NCBI RefSeq assembly: GCF_036785885.1
Contig: NC_092316.1
Coordinates: 22,747,001-22,811,000, forward strand
DNA: 64,000 nt
Source: Coffea arabica
Lineage: Eukaryota > Streptophyta > Magnoliopsida > Gentianales > Rubiaceae
Direction of reading: 5' to 3'
How positions within the stretch are numbered: position 1 is the first letter of the stretch; each line of letters opens with the position of its first letter. This document shows positions 45,001 to 58,424 of this stretch, piece by piece. A program made the translations under genes and the position numbers. The notes beneath the pieces were generated by a model. That model had not been told where the DNA came from. It worked only from the letters and a program-made list of their open reading frames with translations, and did not search any database.

Positions 45001-48000
45001 AATCTTGCAATCAAGAAACAAACAAAAAAAAAAAACTCAACATTCACAGAAAACATCTCTCCAGGTTCTCGGATGGGGCAAATGGACAGATTTTATTCAA
45101 AAGGGCAGAAATGAACAACAATGGCAAAGCTGCAAACATGTTTTACTAAAGGAAATCTGTAACAGCCCCACCTTCCCCTAAGGCGAACCAAAGGGGTTAG
45201 CGGACTGCCTGCCCAGCTCTCGCCAGGACTAACGGATCAGTTTACGTCGATCTAATACGTTCCGGAACTTACCGATGTGCGCAACCAAGTCAAAATCACA
45301 AAATAAAAGTAAAAAAAAAATGAAGAAAAATCGAAACCGATGATGAACAGTACCGGCCACGTCAGAATCCAGATACTAGGCCGAGAGTAGCCAAAATTTT
45401 TCTTTTGCCGTTTGAAATACGAGTTGATCCGAAATTCAACCAAATATCAACCAAACATACATACATTGAAATGTAACATTTTCAAGCCAAAGCGGCATAT
45501 CAAACCATTCATTACGAATATACATGTTCGGTTTGCCAATCAAAAGAAAGTGAACCCAATACACATTAGGGTTTCATTCGAAGAGCTATTCAAAAGATAC
45601 ATTTACATGAGCTCAACTTGCTAGTACAACCTTTCCAAAAGTGATCATTTTCCTGTAAGGAAAACAAATGGAACGGAATGAGCTTAAACCCAGTGAGTTA
45701 CTACCACATAAGCAACAAAGATCACATAAGCATAATCTTTCATTTCAAGTACACAATTAAGAAGTAAAACAAGTCGGTAAAAGGATACGGACGGCTCTCA
45801 AGAGCCCATTTCCACGCTTACATTCTTGATCCAATCTCATTGACTCTCCGTCAACGTTTATGAGTACCAACTGTAGACCTCACTTCACTCCATTCCTTCC
45901 ACCAAACATACCCCAACCGGGCCCGCACTCCAATCAGTCATTTTGGTAATACTCGAGTATACCGGAACCAAGAGTCTCATTACTACAAGATTCCCCAGTA
46001 CAGTTCCCGTGGCACGTCAATATTCACGACCAAGCTCTCGCCGGCTCGATCCAATTGACTACCTACGGGGTTGAACTCAGTAATACAGTAAGGCCGTTGG
46101 ACATTCGTCCAAACGACACCAAATCAGTTTTCCATGAATGGAATTCAATATCTCATATAGCAAGTGCAGTATTTCAGTAAAACGGTAAACGGTCATGAAT
46201 GGAATCACAAGGGGGTGAGGGCGGTCAAGTACACCCTCACCTCAATCATTTTCAATAGCCATATTAGCCTTCAAGGCATCAAATTCACATATAGCAAAGC
46301 CACATTGTAACATTTAAGTGAGTAGTATACTCACCAGTCAATTAAGTGCTATTTCATGCACTTCCGTCAGGAGAATGTCGTGAACCACCGTCACGCCCTA
46401 GAACACGTAAGCAAGTACAATGAGACTCGATAACGAGTCATAAAGCAATGCCAATCACAACCCCAATAGGGTTTTGCAAACATATACAAGCATTATAGCA
46501 AACCAGAAAATCAGGAAATGTAACTCATTTGACCCAACAACAAAAATAGTTTTGGCCTCCTAATGCGGTAATGGCACAAAATGCGCTACGCTTATCGGAT
46601 GAGGGTGTAAAACCCACCATCTCGAAGCTAAAAGACAGGGCTACAACAATGTAGAAGGCCACTCAGTCCAAATCCTAGCACAACTAGGTCAAAAATGCAG
46701 AATACCAAACCAGAACCGTAATTTCAGGTTTACAAATCACACTATGCTGTAATTCGTACAACTCAGTCTATACAGGTCCAAATGCATTGATTCCAAAGGA
46801 ATATGGTAGCTAAGACATCCAGCTACATTTTATCAGAAGACACCAACATCCAAATCCAAAGCAATTCCAGTCAAAATAGCCAAATACAAGTGCAGTTCTG
46901 CCATCCTGATCAACCCAGAACAGCAACAGTAAAATTGACATATCTCACCCTACACTAATCCAAATGACCTGAAATTTTACAGGCACCTCAAACATATCAA
47001 TACCTACAACTTTCATGTTTTAAGCAAAGTCCAATTCGGCCTCTAACCCTATGATCCAAAACCGGACAGAATAAGGGGTGATAAAACCCTAACTTTCCAC
47101 AATTCAATCCAAACCCAAAATTGGTTGCAATTATCACTAATTCACACCTACTAGAGTCATTCCCCCTCATTATCAACCATCATAGATGACCACAACATCA
47201 CATTCATATTAAACCAGAAAATTCCTCAAAAATATAAAAACTTCACCAAATCACTTCAAATCAAGAAATAAATCACAAATATCATCACTTTAGCCACTAC
47301 TAAGCATAACTTAAGCATCATTAGGTGTAGGAGTATGTTCAATCATCACTTACCTAGTAACTAAGAGAGGTATAGATGTTGGACACCTTAACTCTTCCAA
47401 AAAGCTTCACTAAAGCACTCACTAGCACCAAGTGGAAGGATTTTATGGAGTAGAAACACAATCAAGCAAATATTTTGGGTGATTTGCACTAATTGGTAGC
47501 TAAAACTTGAAGAGTTTTCCTTCCTTCTTGAGCTTAGGAGAGCCGGCCACCAAGGAGAAAGAAAATGGTGAATTTTGGTGAATTTTGGAGATATTTACTC
47601 AATGTGGTCAAAAGTCAAAAAGCATGAATAGTGTTCACCAAGTCCAACCAATGGCTATGTGACACTTGTCACTTCCATAAATGCATTCCTATCTCTTCTT
47701 TTCCTCTCACATCAATCACTTCATATCCTCTACTTATCTCTTAACACCCGATAAATTTTACACAGTATCCGAAACTTAACCTTATTGGCCGAATTTTTTC
47801 GAACTTTTCGCACTAGTGGGTCCCACGTCTATTATATATTCTTAATTTTCCAAAAACTCTCCAAGGCTAGAAAAATCATCTAAAAACTATAATTACTCAT
47901 AAAAATTCCTCAGGAAAATTTCCTAAGCCAGGAAATGCAGAAAACATGCTATTAAAGGAAATAAAACCCTCGGAAAAGATTAGGGTTTTTACGGGTTCTC

Positions 48001-49701
48001 ACAAAATCTGATACGAATCAAATCATTCACATGCAAAAACCACGAGCAAAGTGTAGAATTCTTTTGGAAAAACCCATACAAAGCCACGAGGAAACTTTCT
48101 TTTGAACAACAAATACTCTTCGCAATTCTGATGTAAAAAATCTCATGCGGAGCTTCAAACAAGACCAACTAATCTATCATCCAAACACCACCGAACATTT
48201 CAATTAGCAAAAATGAACCCATAGTTATTGTCTAAAAAACACAAACTTGCATGAATCACGCCTTGCGGCCAAACAAAGACAAACGAATAGAAGACTAGTA
48301 GTAAATAAAGCTTCGAACTGCAAATCTAAATCAATAAACCAGAAATTCATGCCAACCAAGACTTCTTGTGACTAAGCAAAACACCAAAAATTTTCAAACG
48401 TAAAGAAAGGAATTGGATGATTTAGCCGCTTTCTTCACACGAAGATGTAGACTAGTTATCTTTCAATTAGAATTTCCAATCAGGCATTTCATTGAACAGG
48501 TTGTAGGCATTAAAATCCTACCAGATTTTTGCTTAAATTGAAGCATAACTAACCCAGAAATTCGTCAAAAAACCAAGGATATTCAGTCCAATCAAGCAAG
48601 TAAAGCATGTATGTTCAAAATTGTGGACAATCAGTAGGCCATTACACTAGATGAAACCATGGCAATTCTATTTCAAAAGCTTGAGAAGAACTGAAATTTA
48701 AAAAAAGAAAAACTTACAGGGCTCTTGCTTGGAAAATTTAGCAGGCAATGACGGTGGAGTCGGTGAGGTGGCAACAGCTATGAGCGGTGGTGGTAGCAAA
48801 TTCCGGTTGTAGCAGCGGCAACAGCAACTCCTCGGATGAACCTTCCTTGCTCGATTTTTCATCGCAGCTTTGTGCCTCTGCTTTGGTTCCTCCGTTTCTT
48901 CTTCAATTTTTCCCCCGCCGCCTTCTCTGTTTTTCCTTTTCTTGATTCTCTGTTTAAGCCGGAACATTTTTCTGATTCCTCACTGCCCTTAATCTTCCTC
49001 CTTAGCTCTATCTGTTCGCCGACCTTCCACTTCTTCCCCTATTTTTCACTCAGCCGAACCCCCCCTTTCTGGCTTCTGTCTCCCTCTCTGTTTCTTTTCC
49101 TCTTTTTTTTTTCCGTCCCTCTTCCTCTATTTGTCGTTGTTTTCTCAAACCTCACCCTCCGCTGTTTTTTCCTTGCTTGGCCGAAGCCATCCACCCTCTC
49201 TTTTCCTCCTTCATTGCTGCCTGCCGAAGCTTTTCCCTCTGCTTTCCTTCTGCTCTGTTTTGCTTTTTGTTTTTTTTTCTTTTCTTTTGTTTCTGGCTCC
49301 CCCCAGACGAAAACCTCCCCTCCGTTCTTTCTTGCGGCTGTCCTCATTTTAAAGGCCCCCCCAAAGAAAACTAAACCTAAGATGAAAGGCCAAGATTTTA
49401 AACTCTAGAACAGGCTTAGGTGTCTTGTTCTTGTCCCTTTGATTTTTTTTATTTCTTTTTCCTTTTCCCCTTTTTGAAAATTTGGTGCAAAAACTCTTAA
49501 TTCAATTAAAGCAAGACAAAAGACACTAAATAAAATAAAAACCTAGAATCGAAACAAATAAAATAACAATTAAATGGTTAAATGATTAAAGTTTAATTAA
49601 ACGACTTAAAATGACTTAAAAATAAAAAACTAGAAGTAAATGAAATTAATCAAAAATAAAATAATAGTAAACAAAATACCTTAAAAAATTTGGTGTCTAC
49701 A
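42077..49701 (-). repeat. 3' LTR of the giant element (~4.77 kb after removing a nested solo LTR)
   Basis: Plus-strand ends are TGTCGCGCC...GGTGTCTACA. The LTR is interrupted at 45158-48003 by a solo LTR. A C/T-rich tract fills about 48880-49320, creating a 190-codon plus frame (48836-49408) of low-complexity Phe/Ser/Leu/Pro that is not a gene. Conserved 144- and 61-codon frames at 42543-42977 and 43038-43223 recur in the other LTR copy simply because the LTRs are near-identical. Confidence 0.88.
45158..48003 (-). mobile_element. Solo LTR nested in the 3' LTR, 2.85 kb, TSD AAATC
   Basis: Plus-strand ends TGTAACAGCCCC...GGGTTCTCACA are flanked by AAATC at 45153-45157 and 48004-48008. It belongs to the same family as the LTRs at 31709 and 35167 (shared CTCTCGCCAGGACT, GGTAATACTCGAGTATACC at 45948-45966, and TCATGTTTTAAGCAAAG). 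No internal domain remains. Confidence 0.92.
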
Positions 49702-49716
49702 GTTTGCCCCTCTTTG
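49702..49716 (-). promoter_or_regulatory. Polypurine tract of the giant element
   Basis: The minus strand reads CAAAGAGGGGCAAAC immediately before the LTR start TGTAGACACC. This sets the element's orientation as minus. Confidence 0.8.
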
Positions 49717-49798
49717 TCTGAGTTTTGGAAAAACTTGAGACAAAGAAATAGACATCAAATACTTACCTGCGTTATTCGGCTGCGAATTACTCAAACGA

Positions 49799-50371
49799 TG
49801 GGGACTGACCCTTGACAGGAAATTTTAAAATCGAGACTGACCCGAGACAGAAAATTAAACGGGACTGACCCGAACAGGAATTTAGACGGGACTGACCCGA
49901 ACAGAAATTTAAACGGGACTGATCCGAACAGAAATTTAACAGAAATTTAAACGAGACTGACCCGAACAGAAATTTAAACGGGACTGGCCCGAACAGAATT
50001 TAAACGGGACTGACCCGAACAGAAATTTAAACGGGACTGGCCCGAACAGAATTGAAACGGGACTGACCCGAACAGAAATTTAAACGGGACTGGCCCGAAC
50101 AAGAAATTGAAACGGGACTGACCCGAACAGAAATTAAACGGGACTGGCCCGAACAGAAATTTAAACGGGACTGGCCCGAACAAGAATTTAAACGGGACTG
50201 ACCCGAACAGAATTTAAACGGGACTGGCCCGAACAGAATTTTAAACGGGACTGACCCGAACAAGAATTTAAACGGGACTGACCCGAACAGAATTTAAACG
50301 GGACTGACCCGAACAGAAATTTAAACGGGACTGACCCGAACAGAATTTTAAACGGGACTGACCCGAATAAA
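49799..50371. repeat. Minisatellite array 1, ~27 bp unit, about 21 copies
   Basis: The unit ACGGGACTGACCCGAACAG plus AAATTTAA repeats with small length changes and an alternating GACTGACCC/GACTGGCCC variant. It starts about 80 bp inside the PPT. The repeated FGPVPF/SGQSR peptides on the minus strand are by-products of the array. Confidence 0.92.
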
Positions 50372-50499
50372 ATGAAAATCATGGGACGCACGCTAGTGGG
50401 ACTGACTCACGGCTAACGGCAATGAAAATGAAATGCACACTGGCGGGACTAACCTCACGCTCTAGTGGCTGTGAAAATGAAATGTCTTGACACTCGGAC

Positions 50500-51030
50500 A
50501 GTGGGATCAAACCCGAGCCTGCCGTGATGAACTTGATTTGATTTTTGATTTTTTTGATTTTTTTGAGAAACTTTCCAAAGATAATTTACCCCAGTATGAT
50601 GAATTGGTTAGTGGGAATCGGTCAGTGGTTAAAACCCAATCCTGCCGAGGTTGGCGGGATAAAATCCGGTCCCAACGTGATATAAAACCCGGTCCTGACG
50701 AGGTTGGCGGGATGAAATCCGGTCCCAAAAGCTCATTGGTCAGCGGGATAAAACCCGGTCCTGACGAAGTTGGCGGGATAAAACCCGGTCCCAAATGATA
50801 TGAACGGTCAGCGGGATAAAACCCGGTCCTGTCGAGGTTAATTGGTCGGTCAGTGGGATTAAACCCGAGCCTGCCTTTGACAAATTGGTCAGTGGGATTA
50901 GACCCGGTCCTGCCATTCACTTGGTCAGCGGGATTAGACCCGGTCCTGCCATTCATTGGTCAGCGGGATTAGACCCGATCCTGCCAATATTGGTCAGCGG
51001 GATTAGATCCGGTCCTGCCAATATTGGTCA
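50500..51030. repeat. Minisatellite array 2, GGTCAGCGGGAT(T/A)A-type unit
   Basis: The core GTCAGCGGGATAAAACCCGG followed by TCCTG recurs about a dozen times with variable 5-25 bp spacers (GACGAGGTTG, CCATTCATT, CCAATATT). GGGAT...ACCCGG makes each unit partly self-complementary. It is related in style, not in sequence, to array 1. Confidence 0.85.
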
Positions 51031-54000
51031 AGAAATTGAACTTGATTTGTCAAAAACTAGAAATTAAATTTGATTTTCCAAGAAACAAGATTTTTAACTT
51101 GATTTTTGATTTTTTGACTTTTGAATTTTTCTGATTTTTCGAGAGAATCTTTTCAAAATAATTTGCCCCCAGTGTAGGGCCCTTTTCCCTTCTTTCTTCT
51201 TTTTCTTCGGCATTGGCCTTCCACATCACCAGATGCTCTTTCGTCGATTTCAACTATGAATACCTGCATAGGGGTTTACCAAAATATGACATGTACTCAA
51301 ATTTTTGTGAAAAGAAACAGCGTGATTGATTTGAAAAATGCATTATTTTGATTCTTGAACGAAATCCTCAATTGGACTACAAAAATATTTGCCCCTGTTG
51401 TGGGCTTATTAACACGAATTCTCATAACAAAAATTTGCTCCAGTATGGGCCATTTAATTGTAAAAACTTGTTTGGATGACTTTCCATTTATTTGAACAAA
51501 GAGAAACAGCACTTCTAAAATTTAAAAAATAGTCATATATACAATGTGAAGACATTTAACGTCGAGTTTGAACTTATGCAGAAATTTCATGATGAATCCC
51601 TTAGAATAACACCAAATTCAAGAAGATTTCTTCCTCACTTTTAGCATCGGTGCTTAGGATAACGGGTCACCATTTCTTGTTGGCTCATCTTTCAGGACCA
51701 ATCAAGTGACTTTATTTTTTTGAAATGGCTAAGGAAATGGGAGGTCAGAATTTGTCTTATTTTTTGTACCCAAAATTGTATGTAATCCCTTCAATACCAC
51801 ATCTTAGTGAAAGCAAATAGTTTGTCACCCTTATTTCTTAAGAAAACGTAGTCCACATATGAGCTTTATAGGCTTGCAACAATATGGATAACGATAGCTA
51901 ATCATGTGGGAACAGGCTATAGCCTTAAGATCACAAATGATTGATGGATTTCTTATGAGCATAATACTCACTTTGGGTTGTCATGAAAGAATAAGTCAAC
52001 GATGGACTTTATGAGCTTTGTAATGTGGCTTGAAAACGATAGCTAAAGAATAAAACTTTCAAGGACATTACACCGAAGATCGCATTTTCCCAAAATTGCC
52101 CCTATTTTGAACTCAAAGATCTTAGACTTGATTTGCATTTTTCTCAGCATTCACCAGGGACTTCAGCGTCAAATTTTTTCTGCATTTTCCTTGCATCTAC
52201 TCTTCTTGCTTTGCTTTTTGCTTCTTTTTCCTTTCCCTCAAATTGGTGGATTTTCACATGGTGAGTAGCGTCAACCCCATACCCAGGCAATTCAGAAATA
52301 CAGCTAAATTTTTTCGGCATCAGAAATTTTCTTGACAGGGCCATTGTAAAGAACAGAAGTCAGGACTTTCGGCTTTTGTAATGGGGTCTGGTGGGGTGTT
52401 TAGAAAAGTTAAGGCTTGAAGGCAGATTTCAAGAGTGGTTTAAGTAATCTGAGATCGCATTGTTGTGCCAACCCTATTTTAAGGTTAAATCAAGACTTGC
52501 CCCAGAGTTTATGCTCAATTGAGGCTTTTTCTCTTTCATTTTCTTTCTTCTTTTGATTTTTCGGTTTTCTGCCATTTTTGAACTTTCTCAAAATTTGCCC
52601 CAGTTTATTTGTAAACTGAGGTTCTCTTTTCTTCTTTTGCTTTTGATTTTGTGACTTTTCACTTTTTCACTTCTTGAAATTTTTCATTTTTCAACTCAAA
52701 CTTGCCCCCAGTGTGGGGTTTGCGATTCTCAGGGGTTGCCAAACGAAATAATTTATTCTGATGGCTCAAAAGGGATAACTAGGGATAGAATGTTTGATTG
52801 GAAAAGAAGAGGGCCTGACCTTTGTTCCGTCCCTTACAATAACTCTGAAAGGAAACTTTCGTTAATGCGAAATTTTTTTGTATGTATCTGAATTAACTGA
52901 CTGAGGAAGACCCCTGTTCATCCACATAGGCGATCCGTGCGGACAAATCCTTTCCTTTTCTTCTTTTTTTTTTCAAAATTGGAACCCAAGCGGAATCAAC
53001 TTTCCCCAATTTGCGGTTCCCTCCTTATTCTAGCATTTTTACTTTTCCTCTTTTTGGAAAATTCTCCAATCTCTCTCCCCAATGCGGGGGGCGATCGTAA
53101 GTGCTTTTGAAAAGAACCACCTATTTTAGCTCAAATGAGGATACAAGGGATAAGCAGTGTTTAGGTTGTAGAAATGATGGTCAAAGTATCATTCTTACGC
53201 TTCATGATAATCAAAGTAATGCAATGCTCATTGAGAACCCATTCCCTTTTGAAAATTTTTCCAACGTAGGGTAGAGATCATTAAAGCCTTTATTTGAAAC
53301 GAAATTATTCTTTCGAAGGCTCAAATAGGAGAGCAAATGATAAAATGTGTATAGGTAGAGAAACGAATGCTCAATGTATCATTCCAAATTTTCAAAACAA
53401 ACAAGAATAATGCACATTTTTGCTTTCACTTAGATGTGAATTGAATCTGGTTAAACCAATGGGAATTTTTCCAAGCAAAGATTGTCCCAATTTGCAATTC
53501 ATCAATCAATGTGACTGATTTTATTTTGGGGTTAAATGAAGGAGAAAAGGTATCTCATTGGGCCTTTTGAGTGACCGTTCACCCTTTTTCTTTCTGAGCA
53601 TTCTTATTGTATAGCTCAGATCACCAATCTAGTGTATGTAAGAATTTTAGAAAGCATACACTAATGAATTTCCAGGCTGGAGGTTGAGGAAATCTCAATT
53701 TGGTCTTATTTTTCAAAATTCATCATAAAATCTACAATGAATAAGAATAAAGAATAAAATGTACATAAATTTACACAAACAATAATTGTCCAGAACTTTA
53801 TTGCTGAAAAAGTTTGAAACAAAAATTCATCGTTCAATTACGATACAAATGAGGAAAGAAACTTCTAAAGAGCTCCACATATACACTTTTCGTCTCCTTT
53901 TCTTTTGAAACAAAAAATGTATTAACAAATCAAATAAACAAAATTTTCCTTTAAAAAACAATTACAAAATCTCTCAGAGGCTTTAGCGTAGAGCTTCCAG

Positions 54001-54354
54001 ATAGATCATTTATATTTTCATTGTAGGATCTGCCCAAGAATCAAATAATACTTGCAATCTTGACACTTTATTAGGTCAGAAGTGTCATCAGATATAGAAA
54101 ACATTTTCCCTTTATTGAAGTATTTTTATGAATGCAGGGGAGGGGGAAAAACAAAAGGAAAAATACCCAGAGTCAGTAAGTAAAAAATCGGTATGCATGT
54201 CCTACGGGGGAACCCTTTTGTGCCAAGGGTAGGCCTAACATGAAAATGCAATCCTCTAGGGTAGGCACTATACCATACCTGATGGATCTGATCAAATCGT
54301 TGAGTGAAAAATAATTTTGAAAATTTTGGTCAATTGGAGTGACGAGTGACACTT
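51031..54354. other. Interior of the giant element, non-coding, with dispersed PPT-like motifs
   Basis: No reverse-transcribing domain was found in any frame. Sequences of the form AATTTGCCCCAGTGTGGG recur about eight times between 50580 and 52720. The longest minus frame (52144-52344) has no recognised domain. Most of the region is T-rich on the plus strand. Confidence 0.55.
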
Positions 54355-55260
54355 GTTAAAATGAGGTCAACGTCCGAATGGATTGATCACTTTTGATCGA
54401 TACAAGAATTTGCAAAAACGCCCGGGTTTGACCTTGACGAACTTCCTATCGAAGAGATTGGAATTCATTGACCAAATTTTTTCAGTGAAACACGGGTCAA
54501 AACCCCAACTGATCAAATGGCTGGATGCAATGGATGGTTTTCTCAAAAATCGACTAAGTTTCCCAATTTGAAATTGACATTGAAACCCTGATTAGTCAAA
54601 TGGGTTGAATGAAATTGACAATTTATTTAAAATCGACCGGATTACCCTAAAAAGGGAAACAGGTCAAATGAATTGAGTGAAATTTAATAACTTACTCAAA
54701 ATTGACCGGATCATCCTAAAAAAGAAACTTGATCAAATGAAACTGAATGAAATTGAGAATTTTATTCAAAATTGACCGGATCGCCCTAAAAAGGGTAAAC
54801 TGGTCAAACAAATTGAATGGAAATTTGACAATTTACTCAAAATTGACCGGATCATCCTAAAAAAGAAATTGGTTAAATGAGTTGAATGAAATCGAGAATA
54901 TATTCAAAATTGACCGAATCGCCCTAAAAAAGGGTAAACTGGTCAAATGAATTTAATGAAATTGATGATTTATTCAAAAATCAACCAAATCACCAAAAAG
55001 GGTAAATTAGTCAAATGAATTGATTGAAATTGACGATTTATTCAAAAATCGACCATATCACCCAAAAAGGGTAAATTAGTCAAATGAATTGATTGAAATT
55101 GATGATTTATTCAAGAATCGACCAAATCACCCAAAAAGGGTAAATTAGTCAAATGAATTGATTGAAATTGATGATTTATTCAAAATCAACTAGATTGCCC
55201 TAAAAAAGGGTAAACTGGTCAAATGAATTTAAAATCGACTAGGTTGCCTTAAAAATGAAC
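54355..55260. repeat. Minisatellite array 3, ~60-65 bp unit, about 12 copies
   Basis: Units contain AAAATTGACCGGATC, CCCTAAAAAGGGTAAACTGG, TCAAATGAATTGA and TGAAATTGA. The hairpin-like CCCTAAAAAGGG core is conserved through most units. Units toward 55100 are the most alike. Confidence 0.88.
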
Positions 55261-56773
55261 AAGTTGATAAAATGGATTGGATGAAATTAATGAATGAAAT
55301 GGTCCAATGGATTGAATGGAATTGGGAGCTTATTAAAAAAATCAATCTATCCACTGGTAGTTCAAAAATTTATTGTGATGCATTAGCCTATGAGCCTTCT
55401 AAAATCAAATTTTGGCCTCAATTTATTTATCGTCTCAATAGGAGGAATCATTTGTGAATTTCTTCAAATTAACGTCCTTTGCGCAAGGGATTTTACCAAC
55501 TTTGATAAAATGGCCAAAAAGTTATTATCAGACGCTCATATTCCAAAAATCGCTCTTATGAAAATGGTCGGATCCTACCTTACCTTGTGCACTACCCCTT
55601 TGGATGGTACAAAATGTAAATGTGCAAGTCTCGTTGGATTAAGTATTCGAGACACAAGGTGGCTTATCCCTAACACGGGATCCCCTAAATGGCATTCCCT
55701 TTCTAGGGTTTATGCATGATGCCATTTTATCAAAGCAGGAAAACATGCAATTCGAAACGAAACATGACCTAAGGAACCCTTTATCTGCCAGGGTAAGCCT
55801 CAAATGGTATGGCATGATTAATTTATGAACAAAATATACCACAATTTTCAAACGTGCAAAAACCTATCTACAAGGGTAGGTCCTAAAAGGAGGTCATGCT
55901 AGACCTTTTATCCCTTAATGTTTGTGAATGCAAAAGACAAAAAACAAGGAGACGTGAGTTCAACACATAATCACATAACATGTTTGGACAAAAAGATAAT
56001 ATAAAAAGCAATAAAGATAGACAAGGAAAGAGGGGTGGGACCCCTCCCCTCGTGAATAGTATTTCCTAATTTAAGGTAAGGTCGACTCTTCTCTAGGCAA
56101 TTCTAATATGGATGCATGAGGTTGGGGTTCGCTAATGCATTTAGACTCGATAAGCTCAGGTCCCCGAGCCTTCAGACTTAGAAACCAAGGGTCATCAATC
56201 CCAAGGTTCTTTGTCGGTGGCTCGAGCGATTCCCCAAACACCGCTACGCACACATCGTGTCACGGCTACGTGTTTGAGTGAATCTATAAATATCCTCAAC
56301 CTTCGACTAAAAGCTAAAGGCTATCAACCCATAGCTTAAAGCGGAAGATTGAGTGACCCATTGGATCATGCTACACACACATCGTGTCGTGATCACATGT
56401 CCAAGTGGATCACCTAATCCTAATAGGGTGGAGTGGCGTGACAAGCCACTAAAAGGAAAATAAAAGAGGGATAAAAGAAGAAAAACGTATGCTCGTATGC
56501 TAGTGCTCGTTTTAGAGGGGAGGGGTCAAGAACCAACGCGAGGCTCTAAGGTGACACATATCCCCCAAATGCAATGCAAGCGCGAGATAAGCAAATAAAC
56601 ATACATCCAATCAACCAAACATACATTCGCGAGCGAGGGAGTAGTTGGATACGCGTGAAATGCAAAATCCTAAAAAAGGAAAAGTGCAACCCTAAAACAC
56701 CCAAATGTGATATATGAAAAGGTTAAAAGAAGAAAAAGGTTGATTAAATCAAATTTGCTCGGACTCTCGAACT
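55261..56773 (-). other. Leader region of the giant element, no recognisable gene
   Basis: This is where gag would be expected downstream of the PBS, but no Gag motif is visible. CGCACACATCGTGTC-like blocks occur twice (56249 and 56376), each beside a run of short phrases on plus-strand ACTCGA/CCCATTGG context. Confidence 0.4.
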
Positions 56774-56791
56774 TCCCCAGTGGAGTCGCCA
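56774..56791 (-). promoter_or_regulatory. Primer binding site of the giant element
   Basis: The minus strand reads TGGCGACTCCACTGGGGA, starting two bases after the 5' LTR end (...GGGGCGCGACA). A TGG start is expected for pairing with the CCA tail of a tRNA primer. Tat/Ogre elements are described as using tRNA-Arg, but the match was not verified. Confidence 0.7.
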
Positions 56792-58424
56792 ACTGTCGCG
56801 CCCCATTTTTTGATAAATAAATAAATGGTTTAAAAATGTATTTTTTGATTCAATTTGTGATTGGAAAATGAATTGTGATTTAAAAGAAAAATGGGTCTAA
56901 ATGGGGGTTTGAGAATGCGACGATTTGACCCAAAATTATAGTTTAAAAAGGGTTTTTGAAATAAAAAATCGGAGTCGCCACTTGGTGATGAATTAAGGTG
57001 TACCAAGTCACCTAAAAATGAATTTTTAAAGAAAAAATAGGAAAAAGTAGTAAGAAACCCCTTTTAAACGACTCCTAGTCCACGTAAACCGACGAAAAAG
57101 GTTCGGGAGTCACATTTGACGAAGGGGAAGGCAAGGATAAAATCCAAGGCACCCCTTCGACCTAGCCAAGGCTAGTTGCGTGATTTAATCAAAGATTTTC
57201 TTGTTTTAACCAAAGAATTTATTACATTTGGATGTACTACATGAATGCAAACCCTAGACCTAGGGGTATTGGAGGGTAAAATTTCTCTCCAAAGTTTGAG
57301 TGATGCCAATCACATTAATTATGAAGCCCAATGATGATCCTTTGGAAAGGTCACACATAATCCTAAATGACGTAAAAATGAGTGAAATGAATGCATGCCA
57401 TGTGAAAGTGTGAGTTTGTGTGAAGTGAAAAAGTGATAAAAACAAAAGTGTGTAAGTGGAAGTGTGCAAATGGATGTACAAGATAAGGTGAGTAAAGTAA
57501 TAATGTGAAAATGCATGTGAGATAACATAAAGTGCATGTGTGCGAGTGATATTATAAAGTGTAAGTAGTTGAATGAAAACGTGCAAAATTAAAGTAGTGT
57601 GAAGTGAGAATGTGAAAAAAGGGTTAGAATATAAAGTAGAAGTGTATGTGATAGTGAATGAGTAAAATGCAGGAATCCTATAGGAATGCATCAAGACGGG
57701 AACGGGGAGTCCTAACTTTGTGACTTTAATTTTCCCTTTGATTAGAAGGGAGAACTAGCGTGCTAAGGCTATTTTGTAGCCACACTCGCTCGTTTCCCTT
57801 ATCGAAAGGGGACTCTTCAAGCAAATGTACCCTATAACTAGCATGAGGTGCAAAAATCCTAAAATGAGGGGAAAAGGGGTTCGAGGAGCATGCCAAATGA
57901 TAAAACTAAGAAAAATGCATGACATGTAGTGAACATGCAAGTATGCATTAATGAAAGGGGATGGCCTATTGGGTCTAGCATTGGACTAGCCCTTTCTATG
58001 AATTCCTAACGGAATAATGAGCCACAACTAGCATTGGACTAGTGTGGTGACGTACATTCATCCATCACATTCATTCATGGCTATGGAAAGCGAGTAGACA
58101 TGCCAAACACTCATAAACACATAGCATATAACACTTAGCATGCTCGACTAGATGCAAGAACCTAATAAAGCAAGTAACACATAACAACAAAAGCAAGCAA
58201 TCAAGCTAAAGGACCTATTACATTTGCTAGCTAGGCACACGTCTTCAATAGGTCTTCATCAAATGCTCCTCCAAGCCCTATCTATTACAAGCCAAGGGGT
58301 GTACACATACCCCATAAAGAATAACTTAAATAAAAGCAAAAATAAAAATGAAATAAATGAAAGGAATTAAGGAAAGGCAAGGGAAAGCAAGTAGACATGC
58401 AATTTTCACTTAGCACGTTGGATC

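Noticed and set aside
48836..49408. 190-codon plus-strand open frame
   Set aside because: It lies in the pyrimidine-rich part of an LTR. The product is low-complexity Phe/Ser/Pro/Leu with no domain, and the length follows from composition.
49799..51030. CRISPR-like or repeat-protein (FGPVPF) interpretation
   Set aside because: The units are minisatellites of variable length that shift frame. The repeated peptides exist only because the DNA repeats.
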